Assembly (NCBI RefSeq): GCF_016950255.1 | Contig: NZ_JACGFN010000003.1 | Location: 310,001-374,000 of the forward strand | Direction of reading: 5' to 3' | Length of the DNA: 64,000 bases | From: Pectobacterium brasiliense | GTDB lineage: Bacteria; Pseudomonadota; Gammaproteobacteria; Enterobacterales; Enterobacteriaceae | Shown here: in pieces, positions 56,870-64,000 of the stretch | Layout of the letters: each line of letters starts with the position of its first letter | Numbering within the stretch: position 1 is the stretch's first letter | Notes under the pieces: generated by a model | The model's database searches: none | Seen by the model: only the letters and a program-made list of their open reading frames with translations | What the model was told of the DNA's origin: nothing | Program-made: the position numbers and the translations under genes

Positions 56870-58255
56870 TTATTCCTGAACGTCTTTGGCCTTCTGCGCT
56901 TTGTTCTTCAGGCCATCCAGCAGCTTATTGTGGATATTGCCGAACCCGCCGTTGCTCATCACCAGAATGTGGTCGCCAGGCTGTGCGGTCTTGACGATGT
57001 TTTCTACCAGCGTGTCAATATCTGCGCTCCAGTGAGCGGGCTGTACGCAGGCTTCCGCAACTTCTACCACCTGCCATGGAATATGTGTCGGCTGGAAGAG
57101 GAAAACTTCATCGGCGCGGCCTAATGACGGTGCTAGCTCGTTTTTGCACATCCCCAATTTCATGGTGTTCGAACGGGGTTCAAGCACAGCCAAAATCCGA
57201 GCCGTACCGCCAACCTTGCTGCGTAGCGCCGACAGCGTCGCCAGAATTGCGGTAGGGTGGTGCGCAAAATCGTCATAAACCGTGACGCCGTGCTCCGTAC
57301 CGCGTAACTCCAGACGACGACGTGCGTTGATAAATCCACCCAGTGCGCGGCAGGCATCAGCAGGCAGTACGCCAACATGGTGAGCTGCAGCAATGGCCAT
57401 CAGCCCGTTGTGCATATTGTGTTCGCCCACCAGTTTCCAGTGGACTTCACCGACGAGTTCATTGTTCAGGTAAACCTGATATTGGCTGGCATCGATCGAT
57501 ACTTTTTGTGCCCGCCATGTGCCTTCTTCGCCAACCAGTTCCTGCTCGCTCCAGCATCCCATTCCCATCACCTGTTTGAGGTTAAGGTCATTGGCTGGCA
57601 GGATGATTTTCCCGCTGCCGGGCACCAGTCGCACAAGATGGTGGAACTGTTTCTGAATGGCTTTCAGATCGTCAAAGATGTCGGCGTGATCGAACTCAAG
57701 ATTGTTGAGCACCAGCGTTCTTGGGCAGTAATGTACGAATTTGGAACGTTTGTCGAAGAACGCACAGTCGTATTCATCGGCTTCAAGCACCATGAACGGG
57801 CTGTCACCCAAGCGTGCTGAAACGGTAAAGTTGCCGGGAACGCCACCGATTACAAACCCAGGCTGATAGCCACAATCTTCCAGAATCCAGGTGACCATCC
57901 CTGCCGTGGTGGTTTTGCCATGTGTACCCGCAACGGCGATCACCCAGCGATCGCGCAGCACATAATCATGCAGCCACTGTGGGCCGGAAACATAAGGTAA
58001 TCCCTGTTCCAGTACGGCTTCGACGCACGGGTTTCCGCGCGTCATCGCATTACCGATGATGACCAAATCAGGCGCAGGGCTAAGCTGTGCCGGGTCGTAT
58101 CCCTGAATCAGCGTGATTCCCTGTTCTTCAAGTAAGGTACTCATGGGGGGATAAACATTTGCATCTGAGCCTGTGACATCATGCCCCAGCGAACGAGCAA
58201 GTAGGGCAAGGCCACCCATAAAGGTGCCGCAGATACCTAAAATATGAATACGCAT
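56870..58255 (-). CDS. mpl: UDP-N-acetylmuramate:L-Ala-D-Glu-meso-DAP ligase
   Basis: 461 residues from the ATG at 58255 (MRIHILGICGTFMGGLALLARSLGHDVTGSD), with the ATP motif AGTHGKTTTAGM and the LEADEYDCAFFD ligase motif. It attaches recycled murein tripeptide to UDP-MurNAc. A longer frame to 58288 has no family counterpart. It is divergent from fbp. Confidence 0.96.
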   Translation of the reverse strand: MRIHILGICGTFMGGLALLARSLGHDVTGSDANVYPPMSTLLEEQGITLIQGYDPAQLSPAPDLVIIGNAMTRGNPCVEAVLEQGLPYVSGPQWLHDYVLRDRWVIAVAGTHGKTTTAGMVTWILEDCGYQPGFVIGGVPGNFTVSARLGDSPFMVLEADEYDCAFFDKRSKFVHYCPRTLVLNNLEFDHADIFDDLKAIQKQFHHLVRLVPGSGKIILPANDLNLKQVMGMGCWSEQELVGEEGTWRAQKVSIDASQYQVYLNNELVGEVHWKLVGEHNMHNGLMAIAAAHHVGVLPADACRALGGFINARRRLELRGTEHGVTVYDDFAHHPTAILATLSALRSKVGGTARILAVLEPRSNTMKLGMCKNELAPSLGRADEVFLFQPTHIPWQVVEVAEACVQPAHWSADIDTLVENIVKTAQPGDHILVMSNGGFGNIHNKLLDGLKNKAQKAKDVQE

Positions 58256-58362
58256 ACATTTTCCATCTTCACAGTGAGTCTGCGTCACATTCTAACGCTA
58301 TGAATCCACCATAAGAAATGGATTTGACTAGGTACTCACTTTCTCTTTGGGCTACACTGCAT

Positions 58363-58378
58363 GCGCAAACGTTGGCGG
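58363..58378. promoter_or_regulatory. PurR/LacI-type operator candidate in the fbp leader
   Basis: GCGCAAACGTTGGCGG matches the PurR operator ACGCAAACGTTTGCGT in 13 of 16 positions and is 47 bp before the fbp start. It could bind PurR or another LacI-family repressor. Confidence 0.35.
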
Positions 58379-58424
58379 TGCAGAAATGAAACCGCTTTTC
58401 ATCCGTAGATTCTGGAATAGTGTT

Positions 58425-59429
58425 ATGAAAACGTTAGGCGAATTTATCGTCGAAAAACAGCACGATTTCTCTCACGCCACAGGTGAGCTTACCGCGCTGC
58501 TGTCTGCTATTAAACTGGGTGCCAAGATTATTCACCGTGATATCAATAAAGCGGGTTTGGTTGATATCCTGGGAGCCAGCGGTATTTCTAATGTTCAGGG
58601 CGAAGTGCAGATGAAGCTCGATCTGTATGCCAATGAGAAACTGAAAGCGGCATTAAAAGCACGTGGTGAAGTGGCAGGTATCGCCTCCGAAGAAGAAGAC
58701 GAAATTGTTATCTTCGAAGGTGATAAGGCGGAAAATGCCAAGTATGTCGTTCTGATGGATCCGCTGGACGGTTCGTCGAATATTGATGTAAACGTCTCTG
58801 TCGGTACGATTTTCTCTATTTATCGTCGTATTACGCCGCTGGGAACGTCAGTCACGGAAGCGGACTTCTTGCAGCCGGGTAGTCAGCAGGTCGCTGCGGG
58901 CTACATCGTTTACGGTTCTTCAACCATGCTGGTATACACCACGGGTCACGGCGTTCACGCCTTTACCTACGATCCGTCGCTCGGTGTGTTCTGTCTCTCG
59001 CATGAAAAAGTTTGCTTCCCGGAAAAAGGGAATATGTATTCCATCAACGAAGGGAACTACATCAAGTTTCCTGTCGGCGTGAAGAAATACATCAAATACT
59101 GTCAGGAGCAGGATGAAGAGACGCAGCGTCCTTATACGTCGCGTTACATCGGCTCACTGGTTGCAGATTTCCACCGTAATCTGCTGAAAGGCGGAATTTA
59201 TCTGTACCCAAGCACCGCGAGCTATCCGAAAGGTAAACTGCGTTTGCTGTACGAATGCAACCCGATGGCGTTTCTGGCGGAGCAGGCAGGCGGCAAGGCC
59301 AGCGACGGTAAAAACCGTATTCTGGATATCACTCCAGAGAAACTGCATCAGCGTTCACCGTTCTTCGTAGGAACAGAATCCATGGTTGATGACGTCGAAC
59401 GTTTCATCCGTGAATTCCCAGACGCCTAA
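58425..59429 (+). CDS. fbp: Fructose-1,6-bisphosphatase class 1
   Basis: 334 residues (E. coli 332) from the ATG at 58425. The metal site is ASEEEDE and [17 protein letters not shown] and [11 protein letters not shown] are also present. It hydrolyses fructose-1,6-bisphosphate in gluconeogenesis. A longer frame from 58347 is rejected because the family starts at [13 protein letters not shown]. Confidence 0.97.
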   Translation: MKTLGEFIVEKQHDFSHATGELTALLSAIKLGAKIIHRDINKAGLVDILGASGISNVQGEVQMKLDLYANEKLKAALKARGEVAGIASEEEDEIVIFEGDKAENAKYVVLMDPLDGSSNIDVNVSVGTIFSIYRRITPLGTSVTEADFLQPGSQQVAAGYIVYGSSTMLVYTTGHGVHAFTYDPSLGVFCLSHEKVCFPEKGNMYSINEGNYIKFPVGVKKYIKYCQEQDEETQRPYTSRYIGSLVADFHRNLLKGGIYLYPSTASYPKGKLRLLYECNPMAFLAEQAGGKASDGKNRILDITPEKLHQRSPFFVGTESMVDDVERFIREFPDA

Positions 59430-59434
59430 TTAAC

Positions 59435-59468
59435 ACTAATTAGTCGTTAATACTAATCAGTCGTTAAT
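59435..59468. repeat. 17-bp tandem repeat, two copies
   Basis: ACTAATTAGTCGTTAAT is followed at once by ACTAATCAGTCGTTAAT; one base differs. It lies directly after the fbp stop, before the terminator. Confidence 0.75.
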
Positions 59469-59472
59469 ATAG

Positions 59473-59504
59473 TCCCGTGTGGTCGGATATTTGGCTACAC
59501 GGGA
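59473..59504. terminator. Terminator between fbp and ruvX
   Basis: TCCCGTGT and ACACGGGA form an 8-bp stem around a 16-nt loop, followed by TTGTCTTTT on the plus strand. It can serve both convergent genes. Confidence 0.75.
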
Positions 59505-59511
59505 TTGTCTT

Positions 59512-59931
59512 TTAAAATTGTGCTTCGAACCAGCTCTCCAGAATAATCACCGCAGAGGCAGCATCAACGCTCCCTTTATCCAACGCTTTAAAGCCACCGC
59601 GTTCGAAGAGATCGGCACGCGCTTCCACTGTACTCAAGCGTTCATCGTGTAACTCAATCGCGATGCCAAAACGGCCATGCAGTCGGTTAGCGAACTTCCG
59701 CGCCCGTGCTGTCAGGGGTTGTTCGGTGCCATCCATGTTGAGCGGCAAGCCGACGACGACCAGATCGGGCTGCCATTCTGACAACAGCTTTTCCACTTTT
59801 TGCCAATCGGGTATCCCTTCCTGCGCCTTGAACGAGGTCAGTGCACGCGCTGTACCGGTAATTTCCTGACCGATGGCGACACCGATACTTTTTGTCCCAA
59901 AATCAAAGGCAAGAATGGTTCTACTGGCCAT
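59512..59931 (-). CDS. ruvX: RuvX/YqgF Holliday-junction resolvase-like protein
   Basis: 139 residues with the RNase H-like acid in [28 protein letters not shown] and DERLSTVEA, and the final [12 protein letters not shown]. It is implicated in the maturation of 16S rRNA 5' end and in DNA repair. Its ATG overlaps the yqgE stop by 1 nt. Confidence 0.95.
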   Translation of the reverse strand: MASRTILAFDFGTKSIGVAIGQEITGTARALTSFKAQEGIPDWQKVEKLLSEWQPDLVVVGLPLNMDGTEQPLTARARKFANRLHGRFGIAIELHDERLSTVEARADLFERGGFKALDKGSVDAASAVIILESWFEAQF

Positions 59932-60494
59932 CAGGCATGTCCTGCTTCGGTGGAGATATTATGAATATCGATGCCCAACTTTCTGGCCGCCGCCCGCCAA
60001 CGTTCGGCAATCGGCGTATGGAACAGAATGTCTTTATCGGCTGGCGTTGTCAGCCAGGCATTATCCAGCAGTTCTTCTTCCAACTGGCCGTTCTCCCACG
60101 CGGAATAGCCTAAGGCAACCAGCGTATTTTTCGGCTGATTAGGCGTACCTAACGTTTCCAGCACGTCTTTTGACGTGGTGATCATGGTGTCCTCAGAAAT
60201 ACTGATGCTGGAACCAAAGCCGGGGCAGGGCGTATGCAGGATAAAACCACGGTCGTCTGCCAATGGACCGCCAATGAAGACGGGTTTATCCAATCGAATG
60301 GCAGGATCGCGCGGTGTCGGATCTATTTTTAGCTTTTTCAGCACATTTTCCACGGAAAACTGATCCATCGGTTTGTTGATGATCAGCCCCATGGCTCCGT
60401 CTTCATTATGTTCGCAGATATAGACCACCGAACGTTTAAATACAGAGTCCTGTAGTGCTGGCATAGCAATGAGGAAGTGATGCTGTAAATTCAT
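59931..60494 (-). CDS. yqgE: UPF0301 family protein YqgE
   Basis: 187 residues starting [16 protein letters not shown], with the family blocks [31 protein letters not shown] and [13 protein letters not shown]. It is cytoplasmic and its role is unknown (AlgH in Pseudomonas). It lies between gshB and ruvX, as in E. coli. Confidence 0.95.
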   Translation of the reverse strand: MNLQHHFLIAMPALQDSVFKRSVVYICEHNEDGAMGLIINKPMDQFSVENVLKKLKIDPTPRDPAIRLDKPVFIGGPLADDRGFILHTPCPGFGSSISISEDTMITTSKDVLETLGTPNQPKNTLVALGYSAWENGQLEEELLDNAWLTTPADKDILFHTPIAERWRAAARKLGIDIHNISTEAGHA

Positions 60495-60577
60495 TGTGTA
60501 TTTTTATCGATATCCGTCAGCGTTGGAGAAACGGCCCGTATTGCGCGGGCCGGGTGGCGTGTCAGGTGTCTCTGGTC

Positions 60578-61537
60578 TTAGCGGGTACGTGCAGCCAGAC
60601 GCTTTTCAATGGCGTCCATCAGCATGCCAGTGATGGAAACATCCGGGTAAGCCGCTTCGATTTCACGCACGCAGGTCGGGCTGGTGACGTTAATTTCTGT
60701 CAGACGGTCACCGATGATGTCCAGACCGACGAAAATCAGCCCTTTGGCTTTTAACGTTGGTGCGACATCACGGGCGATTTTCCAGTCGCTTTCGGTTAGC
60801 GGACGTGCTTCGCCGCGCCCACCGGCTGCCAGATTGCCGCGTGTCTCACCGCTTTTCGGGATACGCGCCAGGCAGTAAGGAACGGGTTCGCCATCGACCA
60901 CCAGCACGCGCTTGTCGCCGTCTTTAATTGCAGGCAGGTAGTTTTGTGCCATGCAGTAACGGGTCGCGTGTTCGGTTAGCGTTTCGATGATGACCGAAAC
61001 GTTGGCATCATCCTGCTTCAAACGGAAAATAGACGCGCCGCCCATGCCGTCGAGCGGTTTTAGAATGACGTCGCCGTGCTTTTCATGGAACTGGCGCAGT
61101 TTGTCTGCTCGACGCGTAACGAGCGTATCGGGGGTCAGATGCGGGAACCAGGCGGTGAACAGCTTCTCATTGCAATCACGCAGGCTCTGCGGCTTGTTGA
61201 CGATCAGCGTACCTTTCTCTTCCGCACGTTCCAGAATATAGGTGGCGTAGATGAACTCCGTATCGAACGGCGGATCTTTACGCATCAGCACCACATCCAA
61301 CTCTTCCAGCGCAATATCCTGCTCGCCGGAGAAATCGTACCAGCCGTCGTAATCGTACTGGACGCTCAGGCGACGCGTTGTTGCACGCGCGACGCCCGCA
61401 TGCATATAGAGATCGTTCATCTCCATATAATGCAGTTCCCAACCACGGCGCTGTGCTTCCAGCAGCATGGCAAAGCTGGTGTCTTTCTTGATATTGATGG
61501 TGTCAATCGGATCCATCACGATACCGAGTTTGATCAT
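60578..61537 (-). CDS. gshB: Glutathione synthetase
   Basis: 319 residues (E. coli 316). The ATP-grasp fold has LRKDPPFDTEFIYATYILE, ILKPLDGMGGASIFR, RVLVVDGEPVPYCLARIP, GGRGEARPLTE and INVTSPTC. It joins gamma-glutamylcysteine and glycine. It is followed by yqgE after about 80 bp on the same strand. Confidence 0.97.
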   Translation of the reverse strand: MIKLGIVMDPIDTINIKKDTSFAMLLEAQRRGWELHYMEMNDLYMHAGVARATTRRLSVQYDYDGWYDFSGEQDIALEELDVVLMRKDPPFDTEFIYATYILERAEEKGTLIVNKPQSLRDCNEKLFTAWFPHLTPDTLVTRRADKLRQFHEKHGDVILKPLDGMGGASIFRLKQDDANVSVIIETLTEHATRYCMAQNYLPAIKDGDKRVLVVDGEPVPYCLARIPKSGETRGNLAAGGRGEARPLTESDWKIARDVAPTLKAKGLIFVGLDIIGDRLTEINVTSPTCVREIEAAYPDVSITGMLMDAIEKRLAARTR

Positions 61538-61548
61538 TCTTTTCTCCT

Positions 61549-62283
61549 TTACCCCAAATCGCCGAAACGTACCTGTAAGGCGGTCATGGCGGTGAGTGCA
61601 GTGGTTTCTGTGCGCAAAACGCGTGGCCCCAACAGGATATCAGTGAATCCGTATTCTGAGGTCATGGTAATTTCACTGGCGGTGAGCCCGCCTTCCGGGC
61701 CGATCAGTAGCCTGACCCGAGCGACCGGCAGTGGTAACGTATTGATGCTCTGTGTGGCGCGTGGGTGCAGATTTAATTTCAACGCGTTGTCTTGCTCCGC
61801 ACACCAGGCTTCCAGCGTCATCGCTGGCCGCACCTGCGGCACACAATTGCGGCCGGACTGTTCGCAGGCGGCAATCGCAATTTTCTGCCACTGGCTAATT
61901 TTTTTCTCCATTCGCTCGGCATCCAGTTTGACGCCACAGCGTTCAGAAAGCAGTGGGGTAATCACATTGACGCCCAGCTCGATGGATTTCTGGATAGTAA
62001 ACTCCATCTTCTCGCCGCGCGACATCACCTGTCCCAGATGTAAATGTAGGGGCGATTCTTTATCTTCCAACTTACCTGCTGTGAAGCGAACGCGCACACT
62101 CTTTTTGCCAGCCGCGATGATTTCTGCATCAAAGACATGATTGCTTCCATCAAACAGCTGCAATGACTGACCCGTCGTCATGCGTAACACGCGACCCACA
62201 TGATTGGCGGCATCGTCACTCAGTTCGACTTCACCACCGTTAAGGGGGAGCGTGTCGGGATGAAAAATGCGTGGTACTCGCAT
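61549..62283 (-). CDS. rsmE: 16S rRNA m3U1498 methyltransferase RsmE
   Basis: 244 residues from the ATG at 62283 ([10 protein letters not shown]). A PUA-like N-terminal domain is followed by a SPOUT methyltransferase with the knot motifs [14 protein letters not shown] and [15 protein letters not shown]. The longer frame to 62352 is rejected. It is 11 bp upstream of gshB on the same strand, so the two are an operon. Confidence 0.96.
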   Translation of the reverse strand: MRVPRIFHPDTLPLNGGEVELSDDAANHVGRVLRMTTGQSLQLFDGSNHVFDAEIIAAGKKSVRVRFTAGKLEDKESPLHLHLGQVMSRGEKMEFTIQKSIELGVNVITPLLSERCGVKLDAERMEKKISQWQKIAIAACEQSGRNCVPQVRPAMTLEAWCAEQDNALKLNLHPRATQSINTLPLPVARVRLLIGPEGGLTASEITMTSEYGFTDILLGPRVLRTETTALTAMTALQVRFGDLG

Positions 62284-62400
62284 ACTGGATTCAGACCTTT
62301 GAATAAAATAGAGCGGCGTAGAAACGCCAGAAATAGGCAAAACCACCGTCATCTGGCGGTGGTTTTGCTGGAAACAGATTCGCTATAGTAGGTAGACGAA

Positions 62401-63099
62401 CTAGCGCTGGCAAGCCTGTTGAACGTAGGGATTTGGGTTTCCCTGTTTTGCGGCGATGCGCTGATTGCGGGTACATTCCCACTGGGTGACTGGGTATTGC
62501 TTATCCCAGGCTTCGAACAGCTGGGTTTGCTGGCTTGAAAGGCGTAACTGATAGCGGTCGCGCATATAGAAATAGGTACGTGCGATCTGGCCGCGGGCGC
62601 GGGCGGGCGGTTCTGCCAGATTATTTTTGAAATCGACCTTCATCTCGCATTGACCATATTGGGATGCACCGCCGTTCCATTGTCCGTACATGGCATTGCC
62701 GCGATCGCCGTTTACTTCGCCGATAGCGGGCTGCAGGTTATGCAAATCGGTTTCCATCTCGCGGTAGACGGGATCGCTGTTACAGTTCTTTCTGCCGCCA
62801 TCCTGCCAGCACTGGCGCTGGTGGCCGAATTGCCAGGCTGGTACAACGTGCTCCCACTCGATACGGCTGGCACGCTGCTCATTTTTCCTCACCTGATAGC
62901 CGCAGGATTCAAGGTCGGGCGTGCCTTTCTTGCCCTGCCACGTAATCTTGCAGCCACAGTAGAACGAACCCGGCGCATCGCGATTAATGTCGACAGCGGC
63001 GGCCTTGGCCTGCGAAAAATTATTGATGTTTTGACCCAGCGCGGTGGCTGAAAACAGACCCGCGCCTACGGCGGCGATAGCGAGAATTTTGCGTAGCAT
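62401..63099 (-). CDS. endA: Periplasmic DNA-specific endonuclease I
   Basis: 232 residues (E. coli 235). A signal peptide ([17 protein letters not shown]) precedes the nuclease, with the His-Me finger segment [14 protein letters not shown] and the [14 protein letters not shown] and [20 protein letters not shown] blocks. It cuts double-stranded DNA in the periplasm. It lies between sprT and rsmE, as in E. coli. Confidence 0.96.
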   Translation of the reverse strand: MLRKILAIAAVGAGLFSATALGQNINNFSQAKAAAVDINRDAPGSFYCGCKITWQGKKGTPDLESCGYQVRKNEQRASRIEWEHVVPAWQFGHQRQCWQDGGRKNCNSDPVYREMETDLHNLQPAIGEVNGDRGNAMYGQWNGGASQYGQCEMKVDFKNNLAEPPARARGQIARTYFYMRDRYQLRLSSQQTQLFEAWDKQYPVTQWECTRNQRIAAKQGNPNPYVQQACQR

Positions 63100-63195
63100 A
63101 TTCCAAATAATCCACAGGCTGTAAAGTTGGCAGACTACCGGATGTGTCGTCGGCAGGCAAATGCAAAAGCAGTTTTTAAAACTGGAAATTCCCTT

Positions 63196-63708
63196 TTAAA
63201 TAGAACTTTTTACATCATGACGTAAGGTTTTCCCGCAGCGACGACAGCGATATTCTGTTTCGCCGCGTAGCACCCGATTGTGCCGGCGGATTGTCAGCTC
63301 ATGCCGTTGGCAATCACACAGGTAGGTGAAGGTTTTCCCCTGTACGGATTGCACCGCAAACCGATGCGTGCGTTTTGCCGGGACGTGCAGGACGCTTTCC
63401 ATCATCCAGCGCCATTCCTTGCCATGTGGTGCGACACGGCCAAAACGTGCATAAACCAGCAGATGGGCTAACTCATGGGGAACCACTTCATCGATAAAGG
63501 CTTGCTGGTTTTCTTGTAACAAGACGGGATTCAGCCGAATTTCCCAGTGTTGCAGCCAGGCCGTTCCTGCGGTTGAACCGCGTTGCTGGTAATTTACTGT
63601 TGGCTCGGTGTAGTCCGTCTGCAGGGTGAGGTTAGCCTGCTGCAATTTATCACGCAGACAGCGCATCACAGCCTGATGGCTGGCAATGGGGATTCGGGGT
63701 GTGTTCAT
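63196..63708 (-). CDS. sprT: SprT-family zinc metalloprotease-like protein
   Basis: 170 residues from the ATG at 63708 ([18 protein letters not shown]); a longer frame to 63744 is rejected by length (E. coli 165). The zinc protease helix [11 protein letters not shown] is followed by the second His in HGKEWRWMM and a C-terminal zinc ribbon with CDC and CRRCGK. It is related to the DNA-protein crosslink protease Spartan; its bacterial role is unknown. Confidence 0.93.
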   Translation of the reverse strand: MNTPRIPIASHQAVMRCLRDKLQQANLTLQTDYTEPTVNYQQRGSTAGTAWLQHWEIRLNPVLLQENQQAFIDEVVPHELAHLLVYARFGRVAPHGKEWRWMMESVLHVPAKRTHRFAVQSVQGKTFTYLCDCQRHELTIRRHNRVLRGETEYRCRRCGKTLRHDVKSSI

Positions 63709-63783
63709 TGTTGTGAGCATAAATTGAGTGGCAGGGAGACGCAATAGGCGAAGTGGAGGGAAATTCGGGGGAGATAGAATGAA

Positions 63784-63809
63784 AAACGGCGAATTTTCAT
63801 TCGCCGTTT
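63784..63809 (-). terminator. Terminator of metK
   Basis: AAACGGCGAAT and ATTCGCCGTTT form an 11-bp stem with a 4-nt loop; on the minus strand it ends in GTTTTTC, 22 bp after the metK stop. Confidence 0.85.
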
Positions 63810-63830
63810 GGTCTTTATTGCGTCGCCAGA

Positions 63831-64000
63831 TTACAGGCCAGCAGCTTCACGCAGCTCTGCGGCTTTGTCCGTTTTTTCCCACGGGAAATGTTCGCGGCCA
63901 AAGTGACCATATGCTGCGGTTTCCTGATAAATCGGATGCAGCAGATCCAGCATCTGGATTAAGCCGTAAGGGCGCAGATCGAAGAATTCACGCACCAGCA
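63831..64000 (-). CDS. metK: S-adenosylmethionine synthetase, C-terminal end (cut by window edge)
   Basis: The visible 55 codons on the minus strand read [49 protein letters not shown] then TAA, which is the C-terminus of MetK. The rest lies beyond the window. The order metK-sprT-endA is that of E. coli apart from galP, which is not seen here. Confidence 0.95.
   Translation of the reverse strand, partial: LVREFFDLRPYGLIQMLDLLHPIYQETAAYGHFGREHFPWEKTDKAAELREAAGL

Overview
The window looks like chromosome from a soft-rot enterobacterium of the Pectobacterium type. Housekeeping proteins are close to their E. coli counterparts in length and motifs, an ERIC repeat of the canonical 127 bp is present, and gene order follows the E. 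coli rsgA-orn-tRNA-Gly-queG-purA order, but with about 40 kb of accessory DNA inserted. The organism assignment is inference from sequence character, not from a search.

Left edge and first accessory block (1-23402): a partial rsgA and divergent orn are followed by two tRNA-Gly(GCC) genes. A third identical tRNA-Gly(GCC) lies 21.7 kb further on. Between them sit a secreted orphan protein; an ArsR-type regulator divergent from an internally deleted alpha/beta hydrolase and a DMSP-lyase-like cupin; an MFS exporter with a HAD phosphatase; a RelE-like toxin/antitoxin pair; a YwqG-like protein; an ABC importer with a sigma-54-type promoter and a palindromic operator at its expected start site; a LysR/MFS/LysE group; a YahK-like alcohol dehydrogenase; a LemA/DUF2207/large orphan cluster; a 2-hydroxyacid dehydrogenase; and a 492-residue exported orphan.

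tRNA-Gly island (23403-31202): a P4-type integrase lies just downstream of the third tRNA. An 18-bp copy of the tRNA 3' end closes the element 7.7 kb later. Inside are two tandem XRE repressors, a Ner-like protein, and an FRG-domain gene that is a candidate defence gene. The FRG gene is bracketed by two diverged copies of a 0.3-kb leader plus N-terminal fragments of an integrase-like protein. A pair of AT-rich genes for small membrane proteins follows.

Second accessory block (31203-40000): a MacB-like tripartite exporter (ATPase, permease, TolC-like, HlyD-like), whose four genes overlap by exactly 8 nt at each junction, is followed by two orphan proteins and a DUF4153 membrane protein. Next is ahpC-ahpF with an internal hairpin.

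Conserved block (42365-64000): the segment between ahpF and queG carries two consensus DnaA boxes 161 bp apart in AT-rich DNA, at the position where E. coli has datA. Then come queG, nnr-tsaE-amiB-mutL-miaA-hfq-hflX-hflK-hflC, yjeT and purA. After purA the order changes relative to E. coli: mpl and fbp, then ruvX-yqgE-gshB-rsmE-endA-sprT and the 3' end of metK. Together this block covers tRNA modification, NAD(P)H repair, cell-wall cleavage and recycling, mismatch repair, RNA chaperoning, FtsH control, purine synthesis, gluconeogenesis and glutathione synthesis.
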